Source: a virus
Virus record (IMG/VR): IMGVR_UViG_3300005617_000004
Coordinates: 45,521 to 109,520 of that record
DNA length: 64,000 nt
Direction: 5' to 3' (one strand)
Below, piece by piece: positions 31,827 to 40,087 of this stretch. Every line of letters starts with the position of its first letter. The stretch's first letter is position 1. The notes beneath the pieces were generated by a model. That model made no database searches and was not told the origin of the DNA. It saw only the letters and a list, made by a program, of their open reading frames with translations. The translations under genes were made by a program, and so were the position numbers.

Positions 31827-33610
31827 CGTAGGAGGTTGAGGTAGTAGTCTTTTCCTTCCTTGTGGACGAACTGAGCCGTGGAGTCCTTCTGCAGGACGTT
31901 CTCGTAGACCGCCTTGTCAATTCCGTTCTCCGTAAGAAGATACGTATAAGAACACGGGTGGTTCTGGCCGATACGATGGATACGGTCCTGGCTCTGTTTC
32001 CACTCGATATAGTTGTAACTTAGCCCGCAGTAGATGTTATCGTAACATGGCACACCCGACTCGTTGCCGATGAGCGTCTCACCTTCGCTCATGCCCAGCT
32101 GACGTACGAAAACGGTGATGCTGGGGTCGTGGTTCCAGTTGTGCGCGTCGGCGTCACGCTGCCGCTGGGAGACGTCGCCGTCGACGTGCACGGCCTTGAT
32201 GCCGCGCGCCCTCAGCCCCGCGATCACCTGCGCGATCTCGTACTTGAAGTAGCACCAGACGATCACCTTGCGGCCTGACAGCGTGTCGGTCAGCATCTCG
32301 AACAGGGTGTCGGTCTTGACGTTGTTGAAGGGCCGCCCCTGCCGGTCGTCCGCCAGCACAAAACCCTGGCATACCTGCAACAGCTTCATCATGCGGGCGC
32401 TGGCCTGCTCGACCGTCACCTCGGCGTCCTGGATGTAGGCCACCGCTTCGTTCTTCAGGGTGTTGTAGTACCGCTCCTGGTCTGCCGTCATCTCCAGGTA
32501 CAGCGGGGTGTGGGTCTTCTTCGGCAGGAACGGCAGCACCTCTTCCTTGGTGACGAAGTGGGTGGACTCCGCCATCGCTGCGGCAATGGCTTGAGCAGCG
32601 CCTTCGTTCGGGATATTCTTGACGAATTGCCCGCGGTGCTCGGCGCGGAAAAACTTTTCGAGGAATGCCGTCTTGCTGGCGCCGAGCGCTTTGCCGCCGT
32701 CCAGGATCAGCAGCGGGTAGAAGATGCTCTCCAGGCTGTTGGCGATCGGGGTGCCGGACAGGCCGAGCTTCTTCTTGGCGCGCGACGCCAAGGTCAGGGA
32801 GAACTGCGTACGGTTGGTGTTGTTCGACAGCTTGTGGCACTCGTCGAAAATGATCCCTCCATAGCGGTTGTGGGCCACGAACTTGAGGCCGTCGTAATTG
32901 CAGACGTGGTAGTGGGTCGGTGTCGCGGCGAGGCGCTTCTTCTTGGTCGGCTCGCCGCGGATCAGGATCGACGACGCATTCTGCCAGTGCGACAACTCGA
33001 ACTGCCACGTCTTCATCACCGACTTCGGGCACACGACCAGCACGCCGCCTTGGACGCCCCACTGCCCGTCGTGCACCGCCGGCGACATGGGCTCGATGAG
33101 CCCGTTGCGGTACCAGCCGCCTGACGCATCGGTAGCGCCGCGGCTTTTGCCGACACCGGGGTCTTCCGCCATCAGCAGTCCACTGACGCGCTGCGACCAG
33201 TGGTAGTCGACCTGCTGGTGGTACAGCGGCGGGCACGGCACCTCGACGCCTTCTTTGATCTGCGTCATGCGCGTGACGTACGCGTCGAGCGGCGGCTTGT
33301 CACGGATGATCCGCTCCATCGCGAGCCGCACCTGATGCTCGGCGTCGGACTGCTTGAGATGCGCCTCGGCGAACTCCTTGAGGCCGTCCCGCCACTCGAT
33401 GGTCTCGCCGGTTTCGCGGGCTACCTTAGCAAGAGCTACCAACGCCGCCGGCGTGGTCGGGAAGTCCCAGGCAGACTTCTCGCCTACCCACCGAGCGGGC
33501 GAACCGACGCGCTGCAGTTTGTACTTCATCGTCTCCGAATAGAGCGACTGCTCGACGCGGAAGTGCACCGCCTTGGAGCGGGTGATGTGCTGATACGCGA
33601 TGAGGGTCAC
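31817..33610 (-). CDS. SNF2/superfamily 2 DNA helicase-like ATPase
   Basis: This is a 597-residue product from GTG 33610 (GTGA overlap). The two RecA-like lobes are visible. Lobe 1 has Walker A-type DPGVGKS (about 150-156), DECH (256-259), and motif III LSGTPIA (284-290). Lobe 2 has motif VI QDRIHRIGQ (541-549). These are SNF2-family motifs; members move along duplex DNA, remodel protein-DNA complexes or act in recombination. Viral SNF2 proteins usually serve replication or recombination. It lies upstream of unknown genes, not next to the polymerase. Confidence 0.85.
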   Translation of the reverse strand: MTLIAYQHITRSKAVHFRVEQSLYSETMKYKLQRVGSPARWVGEKSAWDFPTTPAALVALAKVARETGETIEWRDGLKEFAEAHLKQSDAEHQVRLAMERIIRDKPPLDAYVTRMTQIKEGVEVPCPPLYHQQVDYHWSQRVSGLLMAEDPGVGKSRGATDASGGWYRNGLIEPMSPAVHDGQWGVQGGVLVVCPKSVMKTWQFELSHWQNASSILIRGEPTKKKRLAATPTHYHVCNYDGLKFVAHNRYGGIIFDECHKLSNNTNRTQFSLTLASRAKKKLGLSGTPIANSLESIFYPLLILDGGKALGASKTAFLEKFFRAEHRGQFVKNIPNEGAAQAIAAAMAESTHFVTKEEVLPFLPKKTHTPLYLEMTADQERYYNTLKNEAVAYIQDAEVTVEQASARMMKLLQVCQGFVLADDRQGRPFNNVKTDTLFEMLTDTLSGRKVIVWCYFKYEIAQVIAGLRARGIKAVHVDGDVSQRQRDADAHNWNHDPSITVFVRQLGMSEGETLIGNESGVPCYDNIYCGLSYNYIEWKQSQDRIHRIGQNHPCSYTYLLTENGIDKAVYENVLQKDSTAQFVHKEGKDYYLNLLRAA

Positions 33611-33843
33611 AGGAGTTTCGTCGCGATGTCGACGGCCGCGGCGTGAATGACAGCCGCTTCGCTGTCCCGCCGGCGCTTCTCCGCAGGCGAGATCACCCCG
33701 CACTCTGGGCAGAACCGCACCTCGTTGCCGTACTCGCCATTTCCGACGGTAAACTCGCCGGTTTTCTCGTCTTCCGTGCATTCTTCGATCGCACGCTGGA
33801 AGCCGCGCGGCTGCGGGAGGGTCATCGAACAGTGATGGCTCAT
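33607..33843 (-). CDS. small zinc-ribbon-like protein, 78 aa
   Basis: ATG 33843. Contains FCPECG and an upstream ECT, a partial zinc ribbon; C-terminal helix. Ends on the GTGA overlap of the helicase start, so it is probably co-translated. Function unknown. Confidence 0.5.
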   Translation of the reverse strand: MSHHCSMTLPQPRGFQRAIEECTEDEKTGEFTVGNGEYGNEVRFCPECGVISPAEKRRRDSEAAVIHAAAVDIATKLL

Positions 33844-33909
33844 CGTGTCACCTTGGCAGAGACTAGCGCGGCGCGTGCCGGAGAAAATTACCGAGGACGG
33901 TACCGAACT

Positions 33910-34437
33910 TCACAGGGAAGCAGGTCGTTTCGACTTGATCGCGTCGGCCCACGCGATGATCAGGTCGTCATGGAACTTCTTGGTGGCGACGACGGAGGGC
34001 GAATCCGCTGGCTGCTCTTGCGGGATCCAGAACCGGGAGGAAGAGTCGGGCAGCATCCGCTCTTCCGCGCCAATCAGCGATGCCGTGTGTAGCCGCGCAC
34101 AGGCGTACTTGGTGCCCCCACACAGTGTCAGGTTGAACGCAGGGACCAAGCAACTCTCGAACGCTTTTCCAGGGGCGATGCTCATCAGCCGATGACGGAC
34201 CGTCCCGATGCTGGCGATTTCCGACACCCGTATCTTCGCCGATCCCTGTGGCGACTTGTCGTCCGCCAGCCACGTGTCGACGATGTCGCCGACCGCTGCG
34301 GCCCGCGCCTTCAGCTCCTGGTCCTGAGCGCATGCGTAATGCGCGTACTCGACATTGTGGCCATTCCCGTGAAGGATGACTCGAACCCCAGTGAGGTCGA
34401 ATTGGAGACCGCAAAGGCAACAAATAGTGTCGTTCAT
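33910..34437 (-). CDS. zinc-binding protein, 175 aa
   Basis: ATG 34437 (overlap with upstream stop). N-terminal CCLCG followed by HYAC, and a later CGGTKYACARLH segment, suggest metal sites. Mixed fold. Not recognised; 66 noncoding bases follow it. Confidence 0.5.
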   Translation of the reverse strand: MNDTICCLCGLQFDLTGVRVILHGNGHNVEYAHYACAQDQELKARAAAVGDIVDTWLADDKSPQGSAKIRVSEIASIGTVRHRLMSIAPGKAFESCLVPAFNLTLCGGTKYACARLHTASLIGAEERMLPDSSSRFWIPQEQPADSPSVVATKKFHDDLIIAWADAIKSKRPASL

Positions 34438-34616
34438 TTCTTTTTCCTCTTCGCATCCACCTCGCGCCAGAAAAAGTAGCTGCCGTCCTCTTCGCCGAAG
34501 TCCTTCTCCTTCCGCGCGCACTTGTCGCAGTAGGGGTGCGTGCCGGCGAACTGCGTCACGCGCTCCCAGGCGACGGGCTCGAAACAGTAGTCCTCTGAAC
34601 AGCTGTCGATGGTCAT
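34434..34616 (-). CDS. tiny CxxC protein, 60 aa
   Basis: ATG 34616 (ATGA overlap). Contains CSEDYC and CDKC, a possible four-Cys metal site, then a basic C-terminus (KRKKK). Function unknown. Confidence 0.5.
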   Translation of the reverse strand: MTIDSCSEDYCFEPVAWERVTQFAGTHPYCDKCARKEKDFGEEDGSYFFWREVDAKRKKK

Positions 34617-35254
34617 GGTTTCTTCCCCGCGTCTCTCATCTTGGCCCCGTTCTCCGCTGCGCGCCGCAGCCGGTCCTTCTGCGCCTCCGACCACCCGGCG
34701 ACGTTCACCCGGATGTCGGTCCATTCCTTGCCCTGCTTGAGGGCGCTGGTCCGGGTCCGATACCGCAGGTCGAGGTGCACCACGAAGTAGTGCTGGTTGC
34801 TCAGCCGCATGTTGCCGCCGGTGTCGTCGACCTCCCACGCACGGTCGGGATAGCTCACGCCCATGTACTCGTCAACCAGCACCTTCGACCCGTACGGTAT
34901 CAGCTGCGGGTCGGCGGCGATGCCATAGGGGTGGGCGACCGCGGTATCCCGCTGCTTCCAGGCCGTCTGGCGCAGGGGCTTGCCGTCGGGCCCCACGGGC
35001 GCATCCGGATCGTGATCGGTGTAGGCGGTGAGCACCGCCGGCACCAGCATCCACTCCTCGACCGGGTGAAACACCGCGGGCCCGAGGGGTGGCGACTCCG
35101 GGGCTGAAATAGCCACCGGGTTCGTTTGGGCCAGTACCGGCACGCTGTGGCTCGACACCGGAATCCCGGTGTCGAGGGTCTCGGACGGCCACAACACCGC
35201 GGCGCCGGTGAGGCCCAACAGCAGGAAGAGCAGGATCGTTTCGCGGTAGGTCAT
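34613..35254 (-). CDS. 3D-domain cell-wall enzyme (candidate lysin)
   Basis: The 213-residue product has an N-terminal signal or anchor helix (ILLFLLLGLTGAAVLW). The C-terminal domain matches the 3D/MltA-type double-psi fold: TAYTDHDPDAP, AVAHPYGIAADPQLIPYGSK, WEVDDTGG and HLDLRY provide the conserved aspartates. Such domains cut the glycan strand of peptidoglycan as lytic transglycosylases. The signal helix suggests export to the periplasm or virion. It is the only clear cell-wall enzyme in the window. Confidence 0.7.
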   Translation of the reverse strand: MTYRETILLFLLLGLTGAAVLWPSETLDTGIPVSSHSVPVLAQTNPVAISAPESPPLGPAVFHPVEEWMLVPAVLTAYTDHDPDAPVGPDGKPLRQTAWKQRDTAVAHPYGIAADPQLIPYGSKVLVDEYMGVSYPDRAWEVDDTGGNMRLSNQHYFVVHLDLRYRTRTSALKQGKEWTDIRVNVAGWSEAQKDRLRRAAENGAKMRDAGKKP

Positions 35255-35387
35255 AGGGGTGTTACTGGGGCTGCGTAACCGGCAGCGGATTTGTGGGTTG
35301 GTTCCATACTACAAGCCCTCGGGGGTTCAAACGGGGTGTATGTCGGCAAGGCGGACGGCACGTTCTCCGGCTGGTCAGTGTAACTCC

Positions 35388-36089
35388 TTATCGGACAACG
35401 ACTATGCTCTCCTGGTGTACGGTCACTCCGGGAATGACCTTCCCTGCCAGGGCGTCCTGGGTGATGCGCGCCATATCAGGAATCAGGTATTCGCGCGGCA
35501 GCAGCTGTGCGTTGACCACCTCGACGCGGGGGCGGCGTTGGAGGGGCGCCTCGATCGGGTCCGGCACGGTCATCGCCACCAAAGGCGCGGTGGGTCGGCT
35601 GGTGTCCAGTGCCGCGGCGATCTCGGCCGTCTGCCGTGCAAGCTCGTCGGCCCGCAGCTGCGCGTTGCGGGCGATCAGGTACGTGCCCTGCTGGTGCTTA
35701 CCCTCGTCCATGATGTCCTGCAGCCGCGCCAGCAGGGGCTTCGCCGCCGCGTCGATCTTGGTGCAGGCGTCCAGGTAGGGGGCCTTTACTCGCTGCCGGC
35801 AGGCTTCCAGGTCGTTCCAGACGGTCTTGGCCGCCTTGACCACCTTCTGCACCGCCGTCAGGGTGGTCTGGTCGACGATGGCCGGCGCGTCGATCAGCGC
35901 CTGCTCGCGCTCCCCTACCCGGGCGATCAGCTCCTGGTTCGCGACCACCGCGTACACCGGCATCGCCGGCGTGGCAACCACGACGTGTGCCGGCTCAGTA
36001 CACCCGGCGATCAGGTGCCGCTCGACGTCCGGCTCCTCGACCTCGATGTAGGTGTCGCTCTCCGGGTGGTACAGGGTCTTCTTGCTCAT
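35388..36089 (-). CDS. coiled-coil early protein, 233 aa
   Basis: Long central coiled coil (about 70-170: TAVQKVVKAAKTVWNDLEAC, DAAAKPLLARLQDIMDEGKH) with a beta C-terminal end. The pattern resembles phage proteins that accompany single-strand annealing proteins, but no such gene adjoins it. Function open. Confidence 0.5.
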   Translation of the reverse strand: MSKKTLYHPESDTYIEVEEPDVERHLIAGCTEPAHVVVATPAMPVYAVVANQELIARVGEREQALIDAPAIVDQTTLTAVQKVVKAAKTVWNDLEACRQRVKAPYLDACTKIDAAAKPLLARLQDIMDEGKHQQGTYLIARNAQLRADELARQTAEIAAALDTSRPTAPLVAMTVPDPIEAPLQRRPRVEVVNAQLLPREYLIPDMARITQDALAGKVIPGVTVHQESIVVVR

Positions 36090-36092
36090 GGG

Positions 36093-36464
36093 CTACAGCG
36101 TACCCTCCCAGATGCTCTTGCCACCAATGTCCATGCTGAACCCATGCCCGTAGTAGCCGTTGTGGTGGTTGAACAGGGTCAGGTAGACGTGCTCGCCGGC
36201 CGGGTCGATCAGCCGGAACTGCACGTGCGCCGTTTCGGGGTCCACGTCCTGCAGGTCGCAATACCCGGTGTCGAACGAGAACAGCGCCATCGCGAGGTTG
36301 ACCCCGTCGAGCTGCGCCACCCCTTCATCGCCGATCACCGTACCGTCCGACCGCTTGAGCGACCAACCGAACGACTCACAGCAGCTCTGGCCCATGTCGA
36401 ACCCGACCAGCACGTTGTGGTCGTCGACGAAGTTGACCTTGTTGTCCTTATTGAAAACCCGCAT
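36093..36464 (-). CDS. conserved phage protein, 123 aa
   Basis: Beta-rich product with LVGFDMGQSCCESFGW and YLTLFNHHNGYYGHGF. I recall these two signatures from a conserved phage/prophage family (probably DUF7448). No biochemical role is known. Preceded by CTCCATAG and a GGAG site. Confidence 0.6.
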   Translation of the reverse strand: MRVFNKDNKVNFVDDHNVLVGFDMGQSCCESFGWSLKRSDGTVIGDEGVAQLDGVNLAMALFSFDTGYCDLQDVDPETAHVQFRLIDPAGEHVYLTLFNHHNGYYGHGFSMDIGGKSIWEGTL

Positions 36465-36518
36465 GGCAGCCTCCTTGGGCTATGGAGAGCCTAGTGAGTC
36501 GATACGGGTGTCAATGGG

Positions 36519-36965
36519 CTATTTCTGCCCCAGCCAGCCGTGGATATGGGCCAGCAGCTTCGCTCGCGGCAGCCCGCAAGCTTCCAGCATCTTGATCGCC
36601 GCACAGCCTTCCAAGGCCATCGCCAGTAGAAAGTGCTCGGTGTCGACGAGATAATGGCCAAACCCCGCGCGGTCCCATGCTTCTATGTCGGCCGCGTAGA
36701 GCACCTTCTCAGCAATCGGCGCGAGGTCGAGCGGCGGCTTGTTGCGCGACAGGGGAATCTCCAACAGCAGAAGCTGGTGCAGCACCTGCGCACCGGTGAT
36801 GCCAAGTTCCTCCAGGATGCTCTTCGCGTTGTTGTGGGTGTCGCCCATGATCGCCGCCAGCAGGTGCTCGGTGCCGACCACCGGATGCTTGAGCCGCACG
36901 GCGTCGGACATGGCGAGCGCGCAGATACGCTTGCTGGCGTCGGTGAACTTGTCGGCGGAGATCAC
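36519..36965 (-). CDS. stand-alone Clp N-terminal-domain protein
   Basis: The 148-residue product consists of two Clp_N repeats: FTDASKRICALAMSDAVRL with GTEHLLAAIMGD, and AEKVLYAADIEAWDRAGFG with DTEHFLLAMALEG. In ClpA/ClpC this domain binds adaptor proteins and substrates. Here no ATPase domain follows, so it could compete for adaptors, deliver proteins, or protect phage proteins from Clp. TTGACA lies upstream of the downstream gene at 36509-36514 (minus). Confidence 0.75.
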   Translation of the reverse strand: MISADKFTDASKRICALAMSDAVRLKHPVVGTEHLLAAIMGDTHNNAKSILEELGITGAQVLHQLLLLEIPLSRNKPPLDLAPIAEKVLYAADIEAWDRAGFGHYLVDTEHFLLAMALEGCAAIKMLEACGLPRAKLLAHIHGWLGQK

Positions 36966-36968
36966 TGG

Positions 36969-37649
36969 TCACCACGCAAACGCAAGCCCGAACCGCACGT
37001 CGCGGTCGCAGGCGGTGACGGACGCCGTCGGGCATCCGATAGGGGTCATCTTGCCGACGAGCGCCAGGGTGATGCCGACCTTGCCCACCTCGTCGTGGTA
37101 ATGGCGTGCCGCGCCGGCATAGTCATGGCCCCACCAGCTGCGAGCCCAGACCTCCACCGCGACGTCCGCCCACGAGCCGCCGCAGCCGACCCGGCCCCAG
37201 CCGGAGTCGCCGCGATACGCGCCGTCCGCAGTCAGGTAACCCCAGTGCAGGTGCGCGCCGACCGTTGGCCGCAGGGTCGGCTCCTTGTCGTACGCGTAGG
37301 CGCAGGAGTACACCGCGTCGCCGTTCATCCGGTGCCAGCCGGCCTGCAGTCGCTTGCCGCCCAGGTTGCCCTGGTAGAAGGCTCCGAGGGTGAAGTCGGC
37401 CCAGGACGACATCGGCGACACGATCTCGACCGCCGCCTCGTCGACGCGGGTCTCGGCCTGTCGGTCGGTGATCACGGTATAGGTGCCCCACGCCATATAG
37501 GCGGGACGGCCCTCGGGCTTGCACTGGTGCCACACGAACGCGTCGAAGGTGTTGCGGTCGTCGGTCGCGTCGTCCTCGGTGGCGCCGAAGCCGGTGTCGA
37601 CGGCTGGCAGCGAGCACGCCAGCAGGAGCAAGAGCCCGGACCGGATCAC
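36969..37649 (-). CDS. exported Trp/Tyr-rich protein, 226 aa
   Basis: Signal peptide-like N-terminus (GLLLLLACSLPAVDTGFG). The body is rich in Gly, Trp and Tyr (AGWHRMNGDAVYSCAYAYDK) with paired Cys, in the style of outer-membrane or periplasmic beta proteins. Similar in composition to the product at 22628. Might alter the host surface; unproven. Confidence 0.5.
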   Translation of the reverse strand: MIRSGLLLLLACSLPAVDTGFGATEDDATDDRNTFDAFVWHQCKPEGRPAYMAWGTYTVITDRQAETRVDEAAVEIVSPMSSWADFTLGAFYQGNLGGKRLQAGWHRMNGDAVYSCAYAYDKEPTLRPTVGAHLHWGYLTADGAYRGDSGWGRVGCGGSWADVAVEVWARSWWGHDYAGAARHYHDEVGKVGITLALVGKMTPIGCPTASVTACDRDVRFGLAFAW

Positions 37650-38236
37650 AGCGACTCGATCATGCGGCGCAGCTGAGCCGCGACCGCCTCGCTCTCGGCG
37701 ATCTTGGCCAGGATCTCGGTCTTGGTGAACAGGGGCTGCCGGACGGAGGGCTCGGCCGTGAAGGGAACCTTGCCGTGCACCGAGGCCAGGGGAGCAATCA
37801 AGACTGCACCTCCGGGTCCCGCGTTGTCAGCCGCGTCTGCGCCGAACTCCGGCTGTGGCACATCATCGCCCACCACCTGCTTGATCGCGCCCGGCCCATA
37901 GGCGTGCACGCCGCCGATGTTGTCGGTCCAGCCCAGCGTAGCGGCGTCGACGCCGGCCGCCATCAGCGCCTCCGCGTACCCGACCTGCTTCGCTCCGCTG
38001 TGGGGCTGCAAGCTGAGCTCGGTCAGCGGGATCGTCGCGCGGTATGCCTCGGGCAGCTGGAGCTCGGCAGGCGGCTGTCCCTCGCGCTCCGGGTAGAAGC
38101 CGACGTCGGCAGTCTGGTCCGCGAAGTTGACCTCGTAGACCTTGGCCTTCATCTGAACCGTCGGATCCTCGTTGTCGCGGATATAGACGTCGCTGCCGAT
38201 CTTGGTGGGGACTTTGACGTTGAGGGGTTTGGTCAT
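37646..38236 (-). CDS. hypothetical protein, 196 aa
   Basis: ATG 38236. N-terminal beta domain (KVYEVNFADQTADVGFYPER), a Gly/Ala middle and a C-terminal helix (LFTKTEILAKIAESEAVAAQ). Coupled to the downstream gene by ATGA. Not recognised. Confidence 0.5.
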   Translation of the reverse strand: MTKPLNVKVPTKIGSDVYIRDNEDPTVQMKAKVYEVNFADQTADVGFYPEREGQPPAELQLPEAYRATIPLTELSLQPHSGAKQVGYAEALMAAGVDAATLGWTDNIGGVHAYGPGAIKQVVGDDVPQPEFGADAADNAGPGGAVLIAPLASVHGKVPFTAEPSVRQPLFTKTEILAKIAESEAVAAQLRRMIESL

Positions 38237-38240
38237 GGGG

Positions 38241-38447
38241 TCACTTCTCTGCGAGGCAGTCGCCGCTGGTGTTGTAGGGGTCCATGCTGAGCGGGCAGGT
38301 GCGGCGCGCGTCACAGGTCTCGCAGGTGTAGACGTGGCCGTCTTTGTCGGCGTAGTCTGCGTGATCGGGAAACTCGGTCAGCAGCTCGGCCTTCATGCGC
38401 GCGAGGTCTTCGTCGGTATGGGGAAGGGTCACGGCTTCCATCTCCAT
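38241..38447 (-). CDS. small Cys-containing protein, 68 aa
   Basis: Acidic helical N-terminus, then YTCETCDARRTCPLSMDP with three Cys plus a later Cys: probable metal knuckle. Overlaps the upstream gene by 19 bases. Confidence 0.5.
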   Translation of the reverse strand: MEMEAVTLPHTDEDLARMKAELLTEFPDHADYADKDGHVYTCETCDARRTCPLSMDPYNTSGDCLAEK

Positions 38448-38626
38448 TGCCGCTGATTGTCGGCGTCCAGGTAGTATTCGGCCTTGCCGGCTTTGACAGC
38501 GTCAGTACGCCAGCGCTCCGACACCCACGTGCCTGTAAGCAGGAACACCGCCATGCTAGTGACGGCGACGAGGACGACGGCATTCGTTATACTAACGCCA
38601 GGAGGATTGTTCGCGTCGTCGCTCAC
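38429..38626 (-). CDS. single-span membrane protein, 65 aa
   Basis: GTG 38626 (GTGA overlap). One helix (NAVVLVAVTSMAVFLLTGTW) and a charged tail ending RQWRWKP. Unknown function. Confidence 0.5.
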   Translation of the reverse strand: MSDDANNPPGVSITNAVVLVAVTSMAVFLLTGTWVSERWRTDAVKAGKAEYYLDADNQRQWRWKP

Positions 38627-39306
38627 TCCACCCTCCCGCCAGCCTTCTGATACGCGTCGAGCCACGCCTCGAACAGGTCGGTGCCCTCCGGGTACGGGCA
38701 GGTGACCTCCAGGTCCTTCGGACCCTTGGCCGCAGCCCGGCCGTACGCCTTGGCTTCGGCGATAGCCTCCGGCGGCGACGCGGCCGGCATATTGCCGCCA
38801 CCGGCGCCGAACCCTTCCATCCACTTGGTGTACGGCAGGGTCCCCGGCCGCATCGGGCAGGCGCTGGCCAGCCGGCCGAGCTTGGCGGCATCGACACCCA
38901 TGCCGAACGCGACGTCGCCCGAGATCGCGCGGCCAACGCCGACCCCGGTGCTGCCGATCATCGCCGCGAAGTCGCCGCCCGAGCCGAGGTAGCTGCCGTT
39001 ATCGGGCCGGGTGGTCACCAGAGCGTGCCCGGGTCCCTCGTCATCATCGTAGACGATCGCCGCGCGCTTGGGCTTCTCCGGCTCGGTGACGGCCACCGCC
39101 CGCGACGCCGATTCGGTCGACAGCTCGATCTGCTCGACGGTGACCAGCTTGCCCGTCTTCGGGTGCGGCACCTTCGCCTCCTTGCGGGCGATGATGGCGA
39201 AACCCTCCTTCTCCATCAGCTTGTCGAGCTGCTTGGGGGACAGGACGTCGAGGGCTTTACCTTCGCCGTAGTGCTGCGGGCTGACGTAGACGAGTTTGGT
39301 GGGCAT
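38623..39306 (-). CDS. protein with RMF-like C-terminal motif, 227 aa
   Basis: ATG 39306. N-terminal alpha/beta part, Gly-rich middle, then AYGRAAAKGPKDLEV with TCPYPEGTDLFEAWLDAYQ. The last matches the ribosome modulation factor pattern (A-x-G-x-A ... NPYPxGTxxxxAWxxGW). RMF makes inactive ribosome dimers. Whether this module binds ribosomes is unknown. The start is 2 bases from the upstream gene. Confidence 0.55.
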   Translation of the reverse strand: MPTKLVYVSPQHYGEGKALDVLSPKQLDKLMEKEGFAIIARKEAKVPHPKTGKLVTVEQIELSTESASRAVAVTEPEKPKRAAIVYDDDEGPGHALVTTRPDNGSYLGSGGDFAAMIGSTGVGVGRAISGDVAFGMGVDAAKLGRLASACPMRPGTLPYTKWMEGFGAGGGNMPAASPPEAIAEAKAYGRAAAKGPKDLEVTCPYPEGTDLFEAWLDAYQKAGGRVE

Positions 39307-39308
39307 GG

Positions 39309-39503
39309 TCAGGGGGCCTTGATCGTGGGCGGGATGAGGGCGAGCTTGCTGGAACAGAACGACCACAGCAGCTCCTTGGAGCCATACCGGTCGAACTTGA
39401 TCAGAACCGTCGTGCCGCCAGGAACCTTCCGTAGGCTCTTCACGGTGCCCTCGTCGAAGATCGTGTGCGTCACGCGGTCACCGGGCTTGGGAAGGGCGTC
39501 CAT
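39309..39503 (-). CDS. UvrD-C-terminal/Tudor-like small protein
   Basis: The 64-residue product (PGDRVTHTIFDEGTV, then TVLIKFDRYGSKELLW) closely follows the C-terminal Tudor-like module of UvrD/PcrA (GDRVxHPxFGxGTV ... VxFDxxGxKxLL). In those helicases the module binds RNA polymerase. Standing alone, it could target host polymerase; that is inference. A good TTGACG-N17-ATAGGA promoter lies just upstream. Confidence 0.6.
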   Translation of the reverse strand: MDALPKPGDRVTHTIFDEGTVKSLRKVPGGTTVLIKFDRYGSKELLWSFCSSKLALIPPTIKAP

Positions 39504-39519
39504 CGGTGTCTCTCCATAG

Positions 39520-39548
39520 TCCTATAACGGTTGACCGGCGAGCGTCAA
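39520..39548 (-). promoter_or_regulatory. promoter TTGACG-N17-ATAGGA
   Basis: -35 TTGACG (39548-39543) and ATAGGA (39525-39520) are 17 bases apart on the minus strand; CTATGGAG follows and supplies the ribosome site of the 39503 gene. The leader would be only about 10 bases. Confidence 0.55.
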
Positions 39549-40054
39549 GCCTTCGTCGCGGCCTTAGCTGCGATCTCGGCAATCAGCCGGGTTTCGAGCG
39601 CATTGAAGGCGTCGTTGATCTTGTCGAGGTCGAATTGATCGCCCTCGAACTCGGTCTCTGCTGTGTCGGCGCCACGAAACAAAACGGCCCACTGCAGACA
39701 GCTCATGCAGCGTTTCACTGGAGGAGTCGCTCGCGGTTCGGCCTTCTTGATCTCGGCGGAGAGACGGCGGCCAAACTCGCTCTCATCGTCAGAAACCGTC
39801 ACGTCCGGTTGCAGCGCGCGGCCTAGGCTGTGCTGCACGCAGAGATACACAGACAGCAACGGGGTGCCCTTATAGACCAACAGAACGTCCCGCTCGGCGC
39901 GCAGGTCGCTTGGCTTCTCCCCCTCGTTCTCGGGCCGCAGGTCGTACCAGTCGAGCTTTGCTTCTTTGCAGAGCTGCCTGATGAAACCGACGAGCTGCGC
40001 GTAGAAGCTCTTGCTGTAATCGTGCGATGCGTTGCTGTAGCTGAAATCGCCCAT
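39545..40054 (-). CDS. hypothetical protein, 169 aa
   Basis: Charged alpha/beta product with RCMSCLQ in the middle and a helical C-terminus (LIAEIAAKAATKA). It ends inside the promoter of the next gene. No family recognised. Confidence 0.5.
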   Translation of the reverse strand: MGDFSYSNASHDYSKSFYAQLVGFIRQLCKEAKLDWYDLRPENEGEKPSDLRAERDVLLVYKGTPLLSVYLCVQHSLGRALQPDVTVSDDESEFGRRLSAEIKKAEPRATPPVKRCMSCLQWAVLFRGADTAETEFEGDQFDLDKINDAFNALETRLIAEIAAKAATKA

Positions 40055-40087
40055 GTCAGGACTCCTTGGTTGGTTGAGCTGCGAGCG

